DNA of 52,124 bases from Microbacteriaceae bacterium. GTDB taxonomy: Bacteria > Actinomycetota > Actinomycetes > Actinomycetales > Microbacteriaceae. Below, one piece after another: positions 45,008 through 52,124 of this stretch. The notes beneath the pieces were generated by a model, which saw nothing but the letters and a program-made list of their open reading frames with translations, was not told the origin of the DNA and searched no databases. How positions within the stretch are numbered: position 1 is the first letter of the stretch; each line of letters opens with the position of its first letter. The stretch is from NCBI GenBank assembly GCA_014377425.1, contig JACMPQ010000024.1, positions 1 through 52,124 of the forward strand, written 5' to 3'. Made by a program: the position numbers and the translations under genes.

Positions 45008-46531
45008 TCAGCACAGTGGATCGGCGGCTGGCACCGTGCCACTGATGAAGTAGTTGTCGACCGCGTCGTTCACGCACGAGTTCGACTTGTTGTAGGCGGT
45101 ATGGCCCTCGCCCTTGAACGTCACCAGGTGTCCGTTCTGTAACTCTTTGGCAAGATTTTGCGCCCAGATGTAGGGGGTTGCGGGGTCATTCGTGGTACCC
45201 ACCACAATGATCGGACCCGACCCGGATGCCGCAATCGGCGCACGCTCGCGCGTGGACTTGTACGGCCAGCTCGCGCAACCGGTCTGCCCAAAGTCCAATG
45301 CCGGGCCAAACACCGGGGCGGCCTTGGCGAGCTCTGCGGCCTGCGCCCGCATCAGAGGAATATTGGCGTCGGTGCTGTAGTCCAGGCAATTAATCGCCAC
45401 AAACGCCTCGGTTGAGTTATCGCTGTAGGTGCCCGACGCGGAGCGGGAATAGTAGTTGTCGGCGAGGGTGAGGGCGGTGTCTGCTTTGCCCGCCAGTACC
45501 GAGGTGAACAATTTGGTGAGGTACGGCCAATTGTCTTTGCTGTAGAGCGGAAAGACGATAGCGGTGAACATTGTTGCTCGTCCCAGCTGGCGCCCGTCGG
45601 TAGCCCGCAGCGGGGTGGTGTCGAGCTGCGCCAACAGCCGGGCGATTCCGGCCATCGAATCATTAACCGTTCCCGGAAACGGACACGTTTTGCTGGCCAC
45701 GCAGTCGGTGAGGTAGGCACGCAGAGCACTCTCGAACCCCACGGCTTGCGTCTTGGTTACCTCAAAATCACTCGTCGCCGGGTCAACGGCTCCGTCGAGC
45801 ACGAGGCGTCCGGTATTTTTCGGGTACAAACCGGCATAGGTGGCACCGAGAAAAGTTCCGTAGGAAAAGCCCAGATAGTTAAGCTTTCTATCGCCGAGGG
45901 TGGCACGCAGCAGGTCAAGGTCGCGCGCGGCACTTACGGTATCAACGAAGCCGAGCAGGTCGCCGGTGTTCGCCGCACAGGCTTTGCCGAATGCCGCAGA
46001 GGACGCCGTTAACTCTGCAATGTAGGCATCCGAATCCTCCGGCTGGGTGGGCAGATCGAACAGAAAATTATCCATCTCCTTTGCCGGATAGCATTTCACC
46101 GCCGTCGACCGGTTCACCCCCCGCGGATCGAACCCGACGATGTCGTAGTGTTTTTGCAGCTTCGCCGACACCGCATAGTCGAGGCTGTCGCGCACGAAAT
46201 CGTAGCCGGAGCCTCCCGGGCCGCCAGGGTTCACCAGCAAGGAACCCAGCCGAGTTCCGGATGTCGACGAGCGAATCAACGCCAGATCGATCGACTTCTT
46301 GGCGGGATTGGACCAATCCAGCGGTGCCTTCGCCGTTGCGCATTGAAAACTCTCATGGCAGGGCGCCCACTTCAGCACCTGAGAGTAGAACGGCGTGAGT
46401 TGCGCCGCCACCGTCTCCCCGGTGGGCGTCGACTGGGATTTGCCCATTGTTGGGCCGGCCACACATCCGCTGAGCGGAATCGCAAGGGCAAGCAGGGCCG
46501 CAATTAGCGCGGAGGTTTTTACAAGACGCAT
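45008..46531 (-). CDS. Secreted alpha/beta-hydrolase lipoprotein (TAP-like peptidase family)
   Basis: A 507-residue exported hydrolase resembling Streptomyces tripeptidyl aminopeptidases and mycobacterial lipoprotein hydrolases. The signal peptide ends in the lipobox LSGC with Cys23. GFDPRGVN and the nucleophile motif GFSYGTFLGATYA mark the catalytic domain. The TAP C-terminal domain holds NDPATPYIWAQ (Asp) and GEGHTAY (His). Cysteines in the mature part probably form disulfides. Start ATG 46531; the frame is open further upstream, but that part overlaps the holB end and has no signal sequence. Substrates are likely short peptides or esters. Confidence 0.87.
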   Translation of the reverse strand: MRLVKTSALIAALLALAIPLSGCVAGPTMGKSQSTPTGETVAAQLTPFYSQVLKWAPCHESFQCATAKAPLDWSNPAKKSIDLALIRSSTSGTRLGSLLVNPGGPGGSGYDFVRDSLDYAVSAKLQKHYDIVGFDPRGVNRSTAVKCYPAKEMDNFLFDLPTQPEDSDAYIAELTASSAAFGKACAANTGDLLGFVDTVSAARDLDLLRATLGDRKLNYLGFSYGTFLGATYAGLYPKNTGRLVLDGAVDPATSDFEVTKTQAVGFESALRAYLTDCVASKTCPFPGTVNDSMAGIARLLAQLDTTPLRATDGRQLGRATMFTAIVFPLYSKDNWPYLTKLFTSVLAGKADTALTLADNYYSRSASGTYSDNSTEAFVAINCLDYSTDANIPLMRAQAAELAKAAPVFGPALDFGQTGCASWPYKSTRERAPIAASGSGPIIVVGTTNDPATPYIWAQNLAKELQNGHLVTFKGEGHTAYNKSNSCVNDAVDNYFISGTVPAADPLC

Positions 46532-46571
46532 GTGAACAACCCAGATGTGGTGGCCAATAGTGCAGGAAAAA

Positions 46572-47735
46572 TCAGTGCGACACTCCACGGCGAACCGCGG
46601 AGATAAGCATCGCTTCGAGTGCGAGGGTGGGGGCAATGTTGCCGCCGAGACGCCCGCGTGCCTCGGCGATCGCATCCATGGTGGCGATGGTCTGTTCTGC
46701 CGTGGCGGCACAGCTGGCCTCAACCAACAGCTCGCGAATACTGAGGTTGATCAGCTCAACGTCGGCGCCCATTTGCAGCAGCAGAATGTCGCGGTAGAGC
46801 GAGAGCAGGTCGACCATGATGCGGTCTATGCCGTCGCGAAGCACGCGGGTTTTGCGGCGTTTTTGCTCGTCGTCGAGAAATTTGATTTGGCTGCGCAACG
46901 CCAGCGGCACCGTGGCTCCGGGGGCCACCCCGAGGGAGCGCAGCGCGTTCTCGCGTTCACGCGCATCGAGCTCCTCGCTCATCGCTGCGGCATCCGCTGT
47001 CGCCAGTTCGAAGAGCGTTGCGGCGCCGAGAACGGCCTGTGAGACGCTGCGAACGCCGAGGGCTAGTCGAAGGGTCGAGTCGCGGCGCTCTCGAGCCTCG
47101 GGGTTGGTAGCCAAGCGTCGGGCCATGCCAATGTGGCTCTGCGCCTCGCGAGCGGCACGTGTTGCCGTCTGCTCGTCGACGCCTTCCCGGCGCATGATGA
47201 GAGCGGCCACATCATCTACCGCTGGCACTCGCAAGCGCACACTTCGGGTTCGTGATCGAATAGTCGGTAGCAAGTCGGCCTCGCTCGGGGCGCACAGAAT
47301 CCAGACGGTACGCGGCGGCGGCTCCTCCAGTGCCTTGAGCAGCACGTTGGAAGCGGATTCACGCATCCGGTCGGCATCCTCAATGATCATCACGCGGTAG
47401 CGCGATACCGACGGCGAATAGTTGCTGCTCATCACGAGCGAGCGCACAGCGTCGATTGTGATGATCACGCCCTCGGTGCTGAGCGATCCCAGATCCGGAT
47501 GCGTGCGCGCCGCCACCTGGCGACGCGTCGACTCGTCTCCGGCGGCATCCCCCGAACTCAGCAGTGCCGTGGCAAACGCGTAGGCGAGGTTGGAACGGCC
47601 GGAGCCGGGCGGCCCGGTGATAAGCCAGGCGTGGGTCATCCCGCGGTTGGGCTCCCCCGTCGCCGTTCGCTCGGCGGCGGATCGAAGGGCCGCCACCGCC
47701 TCACCCTGACCGGCGAGTTCACCCCAAACAGACAT
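46572..47735 (-). CDS. holB: DNA polymerase III subunit delta'
   Basis: A 387-residue clamp-loader subunit of the AAA+ family. The N-terminal P-loop is GPPGSGRSN, where the ATP-contacting lysine of Walker A is replaced by Arg, consistent with delta' not hydrolysing ATP. Sensor/arginine-finger features are PPPRTVWILCAPSEADL and the SRx-like TIRSRTR. The C-terminal helical domain closes the ring with DnaX. ATG 47735 is the start. It is downstream of tmk on the same strand, separated by a tandem-repeat array. The tmk-holB link is common in bacteria. Confidence 0.92.
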   Translation of the reverse strand: MSVWGELAGQGEAVAALRSAAERTATGEPNRGMTHAWLITGPPGSGRSNLAYAFATALLSSGDAAGDESTRRQVAARTHPDLGSLSTEGVIITIDAVRSLVMSSNYSPSVSRYRVMIIEDADRMRESASNVLLKALEEPPPRTVWILCAPSEADLLPTIRSRTRSVRLRVPAVDDVAALIMRREGVDEQTATRAAREAQSHIGMARRLATNPEARERRDSTLRLALGVRSVSQAVLGAATLFELATADAAAMSEELDARERENALRSLGVAPGATVPLALRSQIKFLDDEQKRRKTRVLRDGIDRIMVDLLSLYRDILLLQMGADVELINLSIRELLVEASCAATAEQTIATMDAIAEARGRLGGNIAPTLALEAMLISAVRRGVSH

Positions 47736-47778
47736 TGCCCTAGCTTAGGTGCTGGGGCCTGTACGGTCGGTTGCTGCG

Positions 47779-47890
47779 GCAGCTCTGGGGCCGCAGCTCT
47801 GGGGCCGCGGGTCTGTGGCGGCAGGTCTGTGGCGGCAGGTCTGTGGCGGCAGCTCTGTGGCGGCGGGTCTGTGGCGGCAGCTCTGACGAC
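47779..47890. repeat. 14-bp minisatellite (eight units) between tmk and holB
   Basis: Units begin at 47779, 47793, 47807, 47821, 47835, 47849, 47863 and 47877; the consensus is gcaggtctgtggcg. Variants are gcagctctggggcc (first two), gcgggtctgtggcg (third and seventh) and a diverged last copy. The array fills about half of the 232-base gap and is non-coding. Between its end and the tmk stop at 47968 I see nothing recognisable. Confidence 0.93.
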
Positions 47891-47967
47891 GATGGCGATG
47901 GCACAGTACTGGCCGCACGCGCTTGGCCGCTACGGTTCCGCGGAGCAAACACCGGGATTCCGCACTG

Positions 47968-48585
47968 TCAGAGCAGCCGCAGCACCGCAGCACGAACTTC
48001 TGCGGCGAGGTCTTCGCGATTACGCGCAGCATCAAGCACGAGAAAACGCTCTGGTTCGGCGTCCGCTAACTCTCTAAAGCCCGCACGTACCCGAGCGTGA
48101 AAGTCGTTCGCCTCAGCCTCGAGCCGGTCAAACACTTTGTCGTCGGCGGTGAGACGCGCACGCCCGGCCACTACATCGAGGTCGAGGAGCACCGTAAGGC
48201 TGGGCAAAAGACCCTCGCTGGCCCAGAGCGAGAGGTCGCGCACCTCCACGCCGTCGAGCACTCGACCGGCGCCCTGATACGCGACCGATGAGTCAAGGTA
48301 GCGATCCTGAACCACAATTTCGCCGCGTTCGATCGTCGGACGAACAACGGTCGCCACGTTGTGGGCCCGGTCGGCGGCATAGAGCAGCGCCTCGGCCCGC
48401 GGTGCGATGTAGCCGCGACGATGCAGGATAATTTCGCGAAGCTCGACCCCGAGGTCGGTCCCGCCAGGTTCACGCGAGGTAACCACGGTGTGACCCTCAG
48501 AGCGCAGCCACGCCACGAGCAGTGCCGACTGAGTGGACTTGCCCGAACCGTCGCCGCCCTCGAAGGTAATAAACAGACCGGTCAT
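47968..48585 (-). CDS. tmk: Thymidylate kinase
   Basis: A 205-residue enzyme that phosphorylates dTMP to dTDP. The P-loop GGDGSGKST lies at residues 9-17, the DRY motif appears as QDRYLDSSVAYQGAGR, and the REPGGT segment binds the substrate. The lid region RARLTADDKVFDRLE has its basic residue outside the P-loop, a common bacterial type. ATG 48585 lies ten bases after the topA stop, with a weak ribosome binding site; longer open frames upstream belong to topA. Coupled to topA upstream and holB downstream. Confidence 0.94.
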   Translation of the reverse strand: MTGLFITFEGGDGSGKSTQSALLVAWLRSEGHTVVTSREPGGTDLGVELREIILHRRGYIAPRAEALLYAADRAHNVATVVRPTIERGEIVVQDRYLDSSVAYQGAGRVLDGVEVRDLSLWASEGLLPSLTVLLDLDVVAGRARLTADDKVFDRLEAEANDFHARVRAGFRELADAEPERFLVLDAARNREDLAAEVRAAVLRLL

Positions 48586-48595
48586 GCTGTGGCCG

Positions 48596-51500
48596 CTAGG
48601 CCAGATCCGCCGTGGCCAATTCAGGTGTCGAACCGGATGTCGACACGGCCGGCTTTTTGACGGCGACTTTCTTGGCCGCAGTGGCCCTGACTGCAGTTGT
48701 CTTGACGGCGGTGGTCTTTTCAACAGTTGTCTTTGCGGCGACTTTTTTTACCGCCGGTTTCTTGATTGCCGGTTTCTTGATTGCCGGCTTTTTGACCGCC
48801 GCTTTTTTTGCCGCAGGCTTCTTCGCGGCAACCTTTTTCACGACCGGTCCCTTGGCGCGTTTGTCGGCCAACATCTGCACGGCCCGCTCAAAGTCGATGT
48901 CTTCCGCGGTTTCCCCGCGCGGGATGGTGACGTTTGTTACTCCGTCGGTGACGTAAGCACCAAAGCGACCGTCTTTAATCCGGATCGGTTTGCCGCTTTC
49001 CGGATCGACGTCAAATTCTTTCAGGGCACTCGATGCCTTGCGGGCGCCGTATTTCGGCTGCGCATACAGTTCAAGCGCTGCGGGCAAGTCGATCTCGAAG
49101 ATTTGATCTTCATCGCTGAGCGAGCGGGTATCAACACCCTTCTTCAAGTACGGGCCAAATTTGCCGTTTTGCGCGGTGATTTCCTCCGAGCTTTCGGGGT
49201 CGGTCCCGACGATGCGGGGCAACGCCAGCAACTTGAGGGCCGTGTCCAGGTCAACGGTCGCCAGATCCATCGTCTTAAAGATGGATGCCGTGCGTGCCTT
49301 CACCGCAATAACCTTTTTCACGGCTGGCTTGCGCTTCGCTTTCAGTGCCGGCAAAATTTCCCCGGTCGCGGGATCAACGGTCTCGGCCAACGCACTTGCC
49401 GCGGCATCTGCTCTAGCCTTCGCGAGCTCGGCGGCGGCCGCCGCAAGTTCGGCGGCGGCGGCTTCATCAACCGGCTCCACCTCGGTGATGTAGGGACCAA
49501 ACCGGCCGTCCTTGGCCACCACCGATTTTCCGTTCTCGGGGTTGATGCCGATGACGCGGTCGATAACGACGGGCGCATCCACCAATTCGCGAGCTTTCGC
49601 CGCGGTCAGCTCATCCGGGGCCAAATCTTGCGGGAGGTTGACCCGGCGCATTGTGGCTGTCGTCAAAACTTGACCCTCGACCAGGCCGGTGGTTTCCTCA
49701 TTGACCTCGAGGTAGGGGCCGTATTTGCCGATCCGCAGGGTGATCTCATCGGTCAATACGATCGAGTTGATCGTCTTTGCGTCGATGTCGCCGAGATTGT
49801 CGATGACGTTCCGCAAACCCTTGTGCTTGTCGCCACCGAAGTAGAACTTATTTAGCCACTCCACGCGATCCTGAGCGCCGTCGGCGATGCGGTCGAGGTC
49901 ATCCTCCATGGCAGCTGTGAAGTCGTACTCCACGAGATCCCCGAAGAACTCTTCGAGCAATCGAACGACGCTGAAGGCAATCCAGTTGGGGATTAAAGAC
50001 TGTCCGCGCGGTGTGACGTAGCCGCGATCGATGATGGTGGAGATGATCGAGGCGTAGGTCGACGGGCGACCAATTCCGAGCTCTTCGAGAGTCTTCACCA
50101 GGCTGGCCTCGGTGTAGCGCGGCGGAGCGCTGGTTTCGTGACCCTTTGCCTCGACCTCGGCGATGGCCAAAACCTGCCCGACGGTGAGCGGGGGGAGCTT
50201 TGCCTCGGCCGGCTCCGCCGCAACGTTTCGCTCCTCGTCTTGGCTTTCCTCGTAGGCCTGCATGAAGCCGCGAAAGATGATGACCGTACCGCTGGCGGTG
50301 AACTCTGCCACGGTGGGGCCGGTAGCAGTAGCAGCAGTAGTAGTAGTAGTCGCAGAGAAAGCCATGAGCGGCTCGGAGATCGTGGCGGTGATCACGGCCG
50401 AAGCCGTGGATCCCTTCGCGTCGGCCATCTGAGAGGCAACGGTGCGCTTCCAAATGAGGTCGTACAGTTTCCAGTCGTTTCCGCGCAGAGTCCCTTCTAA
50501 CTGGGAGGGTGTGCGGAAGGTGTCGCCGGCGGGACGGATAGCCTCGTGGGCTTCCTGGGCATTCTTGTTTTTGCCCGCGTACACCCGCGGCTTCTCGGGC
50601 ACCGTTTCAACCCCATACAGAGACGCTGCCTGTGACCGCGCCGCGGTGATTGCCTGCTGCGACAGGTTCGGCGAGTCGGTTCGCATGTAGGTGATGTACC
50701 CGTTTTCGTACAACCCCTGCGCAACGCTCATCGTCTGGCGGGCGGAGAATCGCAGCTTGCGGGCCGCTTCCTGCTGCAGGGTCGAGGTGGTGAAGGGCGC
50801 CGCGGGACGACGCGTGTAGGGCTTGGAATCCAGGGCGGTAACCGTCACGGTGATTTCCGGGTTGCGCAGCGCGAGCGCCAGCGCCTCGGCGGTGGTCTCA
50901 TCGAGAATTAGGGCGTCGGATTTCGACTGCCCGAGGTCGTCGAAATCTTTTCCTTGGGCGATGCGATTGCCGTTAATTCGGGCGAGTCGCGAATCGAAAT
51001 TTGTTGCTCCGTCGAGGGGTGCGAGGCGTGCGGCAAGATCCCAATAGCCGGATGCGACAAACGCCAAGCGCTCTCGTTCGCGGTCGACAACCAATCGGGT
51101 AGCGGCGGATTGCACCCGACCGGCAGACAGCCCCGGACCGATCTTGCGCCACAACACAGGTGAGATTTCGTACCCGTAGAGGCGGTCCAAAATACGGCGA
51201 GTTTCTTGCGCATCAACGAGGGCCTTGTCAATATCGCGGGTGTTTTCGCGAGCTCGCTGGATGGCCTCTTTGGTGATCTCGTGGAACACCATTCGCTTCA
51301 CCGGTACTTTGGGCTTCAATTCGTCGAGAAGGTGCCACGCGATAGCCTCGCCTTCGCGGTCCTCATCAGTTGCGAGGTAGAGCTCATCAGCATTTTTCAG
51401 CGCCCGCTTGAGATCGGCTACCGTTTTCTTCTTCTGTTCCGACACGACGTAATACGGGGTGAATCCATTTTCGACGTCGACGGAAAATTTGCCGAGGGAA

Positions 51501-51655
51501 CCCTTTTTAAGCTCCGGCGGGAGGTTTTTGGGTTCGATGAGGTCGCGAATATGGCCAACGGAGGCCTGAACCTCGTAGCCTTCCCCCAGATACTGGGCAA
51601 TCGTCTTCGCCTTGGCCGGCGATTCGACGATTACCAGCTTTTTCGTGCCTGACAC
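48596..51655 (-). CDS. topA: DNA topoisomerase I
   Basis: A 1019-residue type IA topoisomerase that relaxes negative supercoils. The TOPRIM domain begins KLVIVESPAKAKTIAQYLG and includes DEDREGEAIAWHL; the active-site tyrosine lies in GYITYMRTDSP. Four or so C-terminal repeat domains (for example IGKYGPYLEV, RFGPYITEV) lead to a Lys/Ala/Pro-rich tail typical of actinobacterial TopA. The start is GTG 51655, five bases after AAGGAG; the frame is open for 107 codons further but without a ribosome binding site. A Thr/Ala linker coded by an AGT-type repeat lies near residue 440. Confidence 0.96.
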   Translation of the reverse strand: MSGTKKLVIVESPAKAKTIAQYLGEGYEVQASVGHIRDLIEPKNLPPELKKGSLGKFSVDVENGFTPYYVVSEQKKKTVADLKRALKNADELYLATDEDREGEAIAWHLLDELKPKVPVKRMVFHEITKEAIQRARENTRDIDKALVDAQETRRILDRLYGYEISPVLWRKIGPGLSAGRVQSAATRLVVDRERERLAFVASGYWDLAARLAPLDGATNFDSRLARINGNRIAQGKDFDDLGQSKSDALILDETTAEALALALRNPEITVTVTALDSKPYTRRPAAPFTTSTLQQEAARKLRFSARQTMSVAQGLYENGYITYMRTDSPNLSQQAITAARSQAASLYGVETVPEKPRVYAGKNKNAQEAHEAIRPAGDTFRTPSQLEGTLRGNDWKLYDLIWKRTVASQMADAKGSTASAVITATISEPLMAFSATTTTTAATATGPTVAEFTASGTVIIFRGFMQAYEESQDEERNVAAEPAEAKLPPLTVGQVLAIAEVEAKGHETSAPPRYTEASLVKTLEELGIGRPSTYASIISTIIDRGYVTPRGQSLIPNWIAFSVVRLLEEFFGDLVEYDFTAAMEDDLDRIADGAQDRVEWLNKFYFGGDKHKGLRNVIDNLGDIDAKTINSIVLTDEITLRIGKYGPYLEVNEETTGLVEGQVLTTATMRRVNLPQDLAPDELTAAKARELVDAPVVIDRVIGINPENGKSVVAKDGRFGPYITEVEPVDEAAAAELAAAAAELAKARADAAASALAETVDPATGEILPALKAKRKPAVKKVIAVKARTASIFKTMDLATVDLDTALKLLALPRIVGTDPESSEEITAQNGKFGPYLKKGVDTRSLSDEDQIFEIDLPAALELYAQPKYGARKASSALKEFDVDPESGKPIRIKDGRFGAYVTDGVTNVTIPRGETAEDIDFERAVQMLADKRAKGPVVKKVAAKKPAAKKAAVKKPAIKKPAIKKPAVKKVAAKTTVEKTTAVKTTAVRATAAKKVAVKKPAVSTSGSTPELATADLA
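48754..48798. repeat. 15-bp repeats coding the Lys-rich TopA tail
   Basis: The unit ccggtttcttgattg occurs at 48754-48768 and 48769-48783; a diverged copy is at 48784-48798. They encode Ala-Ile-Lys-Lys-Pro pentapeptides in the basic tail, which in related TopA proteins binds DNA. Confidence 0.8.
50322..50351. repeat. Trinucleotide (agt/agc) repeat inside topA
   Basis: A run of about nine agt and agc triplets on the plus strand encodes Thr/Ala on the minus strand (TTTTTAATAT). It forms a flexible linker in the topoisomerase core region, and its length may vary between strains without breaking the frame. Confidence 0.8.
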
Positions 51656-51816
51656 CTGAACTCCTTGGTCCCTCAAAATGTCGTGCCCGCGGTTGTACAA
51701 ACTTGAGAAAAGGTTATCTCGCCGACCGACGCGCCCCGCAATTGCGTAGTCACCCCGGGAGCCGTCCAGTAATGGGCCCAACGTGCACACGATACACACC
51801 CAAGCGTCATCTTGCG

Positions 51817-52124
51817 CTACCGGTCGACTGCAATCGGCTGGCCCGCCGTGGCACGGGAGGAGACGTTGAAGGCGCCTACGTGAACCGAGACGGCGACCGT
51901 CGCGGTACTCCCCTCGACCCCGCAATTGACCAGCGTCGAGCGATTCGCCGCCGCCACGAATTCCGCGACCGAACACGGCGTCCCGGCCGTAAAGCCGCTC
52001 GCCGCGTCTGCCGCTGCGAGTGCTGCGGCATCCGCAGCACCCGCGGCATGACCCCGCGCAATTAGTACGGTGGCGAGTGGTAAATAGAATAGAACTAGCG
52101 TGAAGGTTGCACCGATTACCGCCA
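51817..52124 (-). CDS. Partial TadE-like / Rv3654c-family protein (start beyond right edge)
   Basis: A 101-residue C-terminal portion of a minus-strand gene whose start lies outside the window; the stop is TAG at 51817-51819. A hydrophobic segment (TFTLVLFYLPLATVLIA) is followed by AADAAALAAADAASG, then two cysteines (PCSVAEFVAAAN and NCGVEGS) and an alternating VAVSVHV strand. This layout matches the secreted Tad/Flp-locus proteins next to topA in mycobacteria (Rv3654c), as I recall. No frame interruption is seen. The family call is inferred from pattern memory. Confidence 0.75.
   Translation of the reverse strand, partial: AVIGATFTLVLFYLPLATVLIARGHAAGAADAAALAAADAASGFTAGTPCSVAEFVAAANRSTLVNCGVEGSTATVAVSVHVGAFNVSSRATAGQPIAVDR

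Noticed and set aside
51656-51976. N-terminal extension of topA by 107 codons
   Set aside because: The AAGGAG site in front of GTG 51655 and the standard TOPRIM start make the shorter form far more likely.
51703-52065. 120-codon plus-strand open frame at the right edge
   Set aside because: Its product is Arg-rich without motifs, while the opposite strand carries a continuous Tad-like frame in the same bases.

Overview
The window looks like a contiguous stretch of chromosome from a high-GC Gram-positive actinobacterium, most likely of the family Microbacteriaceae. The grounds are the high GC content, the many GTG starts behind GGAGG-type ribosome binding sites, the 1-4 base stop/start overlaps in operons, the lysine-rich tail on topoisomerase I, and a gene order that I recall from Mycobacterium tuberculosis (add-deoA-cdd next to sdhCDAB; topA close to a Tad-like gene). 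I see no insertion sequence, prophage, integrase, CRISPR array or rRNA.

Layout. (1) 87-12749, nucleoside uptake and catabolism. On the plus strand are purine nucleoside phosphorylase and a phosphosugar mutase. Convergent on the minus strand is a run, read right to left: BMP-type nucleoside-binding lipoprotein, ABC ATPase, two permeases, cytidine deaminase, thymidine phosphorylase, adenosine deaminase, then PTS EIIA and EIIB proteins. A nucleoside hydrolase and a mannose-1-phosphate guanylyltransferase lie upstream of the transporter on the same strand. (2) 14098-17599, succinate dehydrogenase sdhCDAB, closed by a textbook terminator. (3) 17711-22541, PTS Enzyme I, a YihY-type membrane protein, exonuclease III and tryptophanyl-tRNA synthetase. 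(4) 22636-27898, glycerol use: glpD, glpF and glpK, with a divergent SorC/DeoR-like regulator. (5) 27971-31784, an FMN riboswitch and the riboflavin operon ribD-ribE-ribBA-ribH. (6) 31794-41556, mixed genes: a small membrane-anchored protein, an ABC exporter, an rRNA/tRNA methyltransferase, a coupled nicotinamidase / MMPL transporter / semialdehyde dehydrogenase run, a Gfo/Idh/MocA oxidoreductase and MsrB. (7) 41543-46531, a ComB-like protein, a degenerate tRNA-like element, an acyl-CoA synthetase, tRNA-Thr(CGT), a TetR regulator with a perfect palindrome upstream, and a secreted hydrolase. (8) 46572-51655, DNA polymerase III delta', thymidylate kinase and topoisomerase I. A partial Tad-locus gene runs off the right edge on the minus strand.

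How the parts fit. Nucleosides bound by the lipoprotein enter through the ABC transporter, are deaminated (Cdd, Add) and cleaved by phosphorylases (DeoA, PNP) or by the hydrolase. The resulting pentose-1-phosphates would be passed on by the mutase. Glycerol and riboflavin are handled by self-contained operons with visible control elements.

The window is mainly housekeeping and I do not see a convincing new multi-gene system. The points most worth a second look are: PTS EIIA/EIIB without EIIC beside the nucleoside genes; a 14-bp minisatellite between holB and tmk; a shortened tRNA-like gene; the palindrome upstream of the TetR gene; alternative hairpins before trpS and ribD; and a GGATGCC/GGCATCC word that appears far more often than I would expect.
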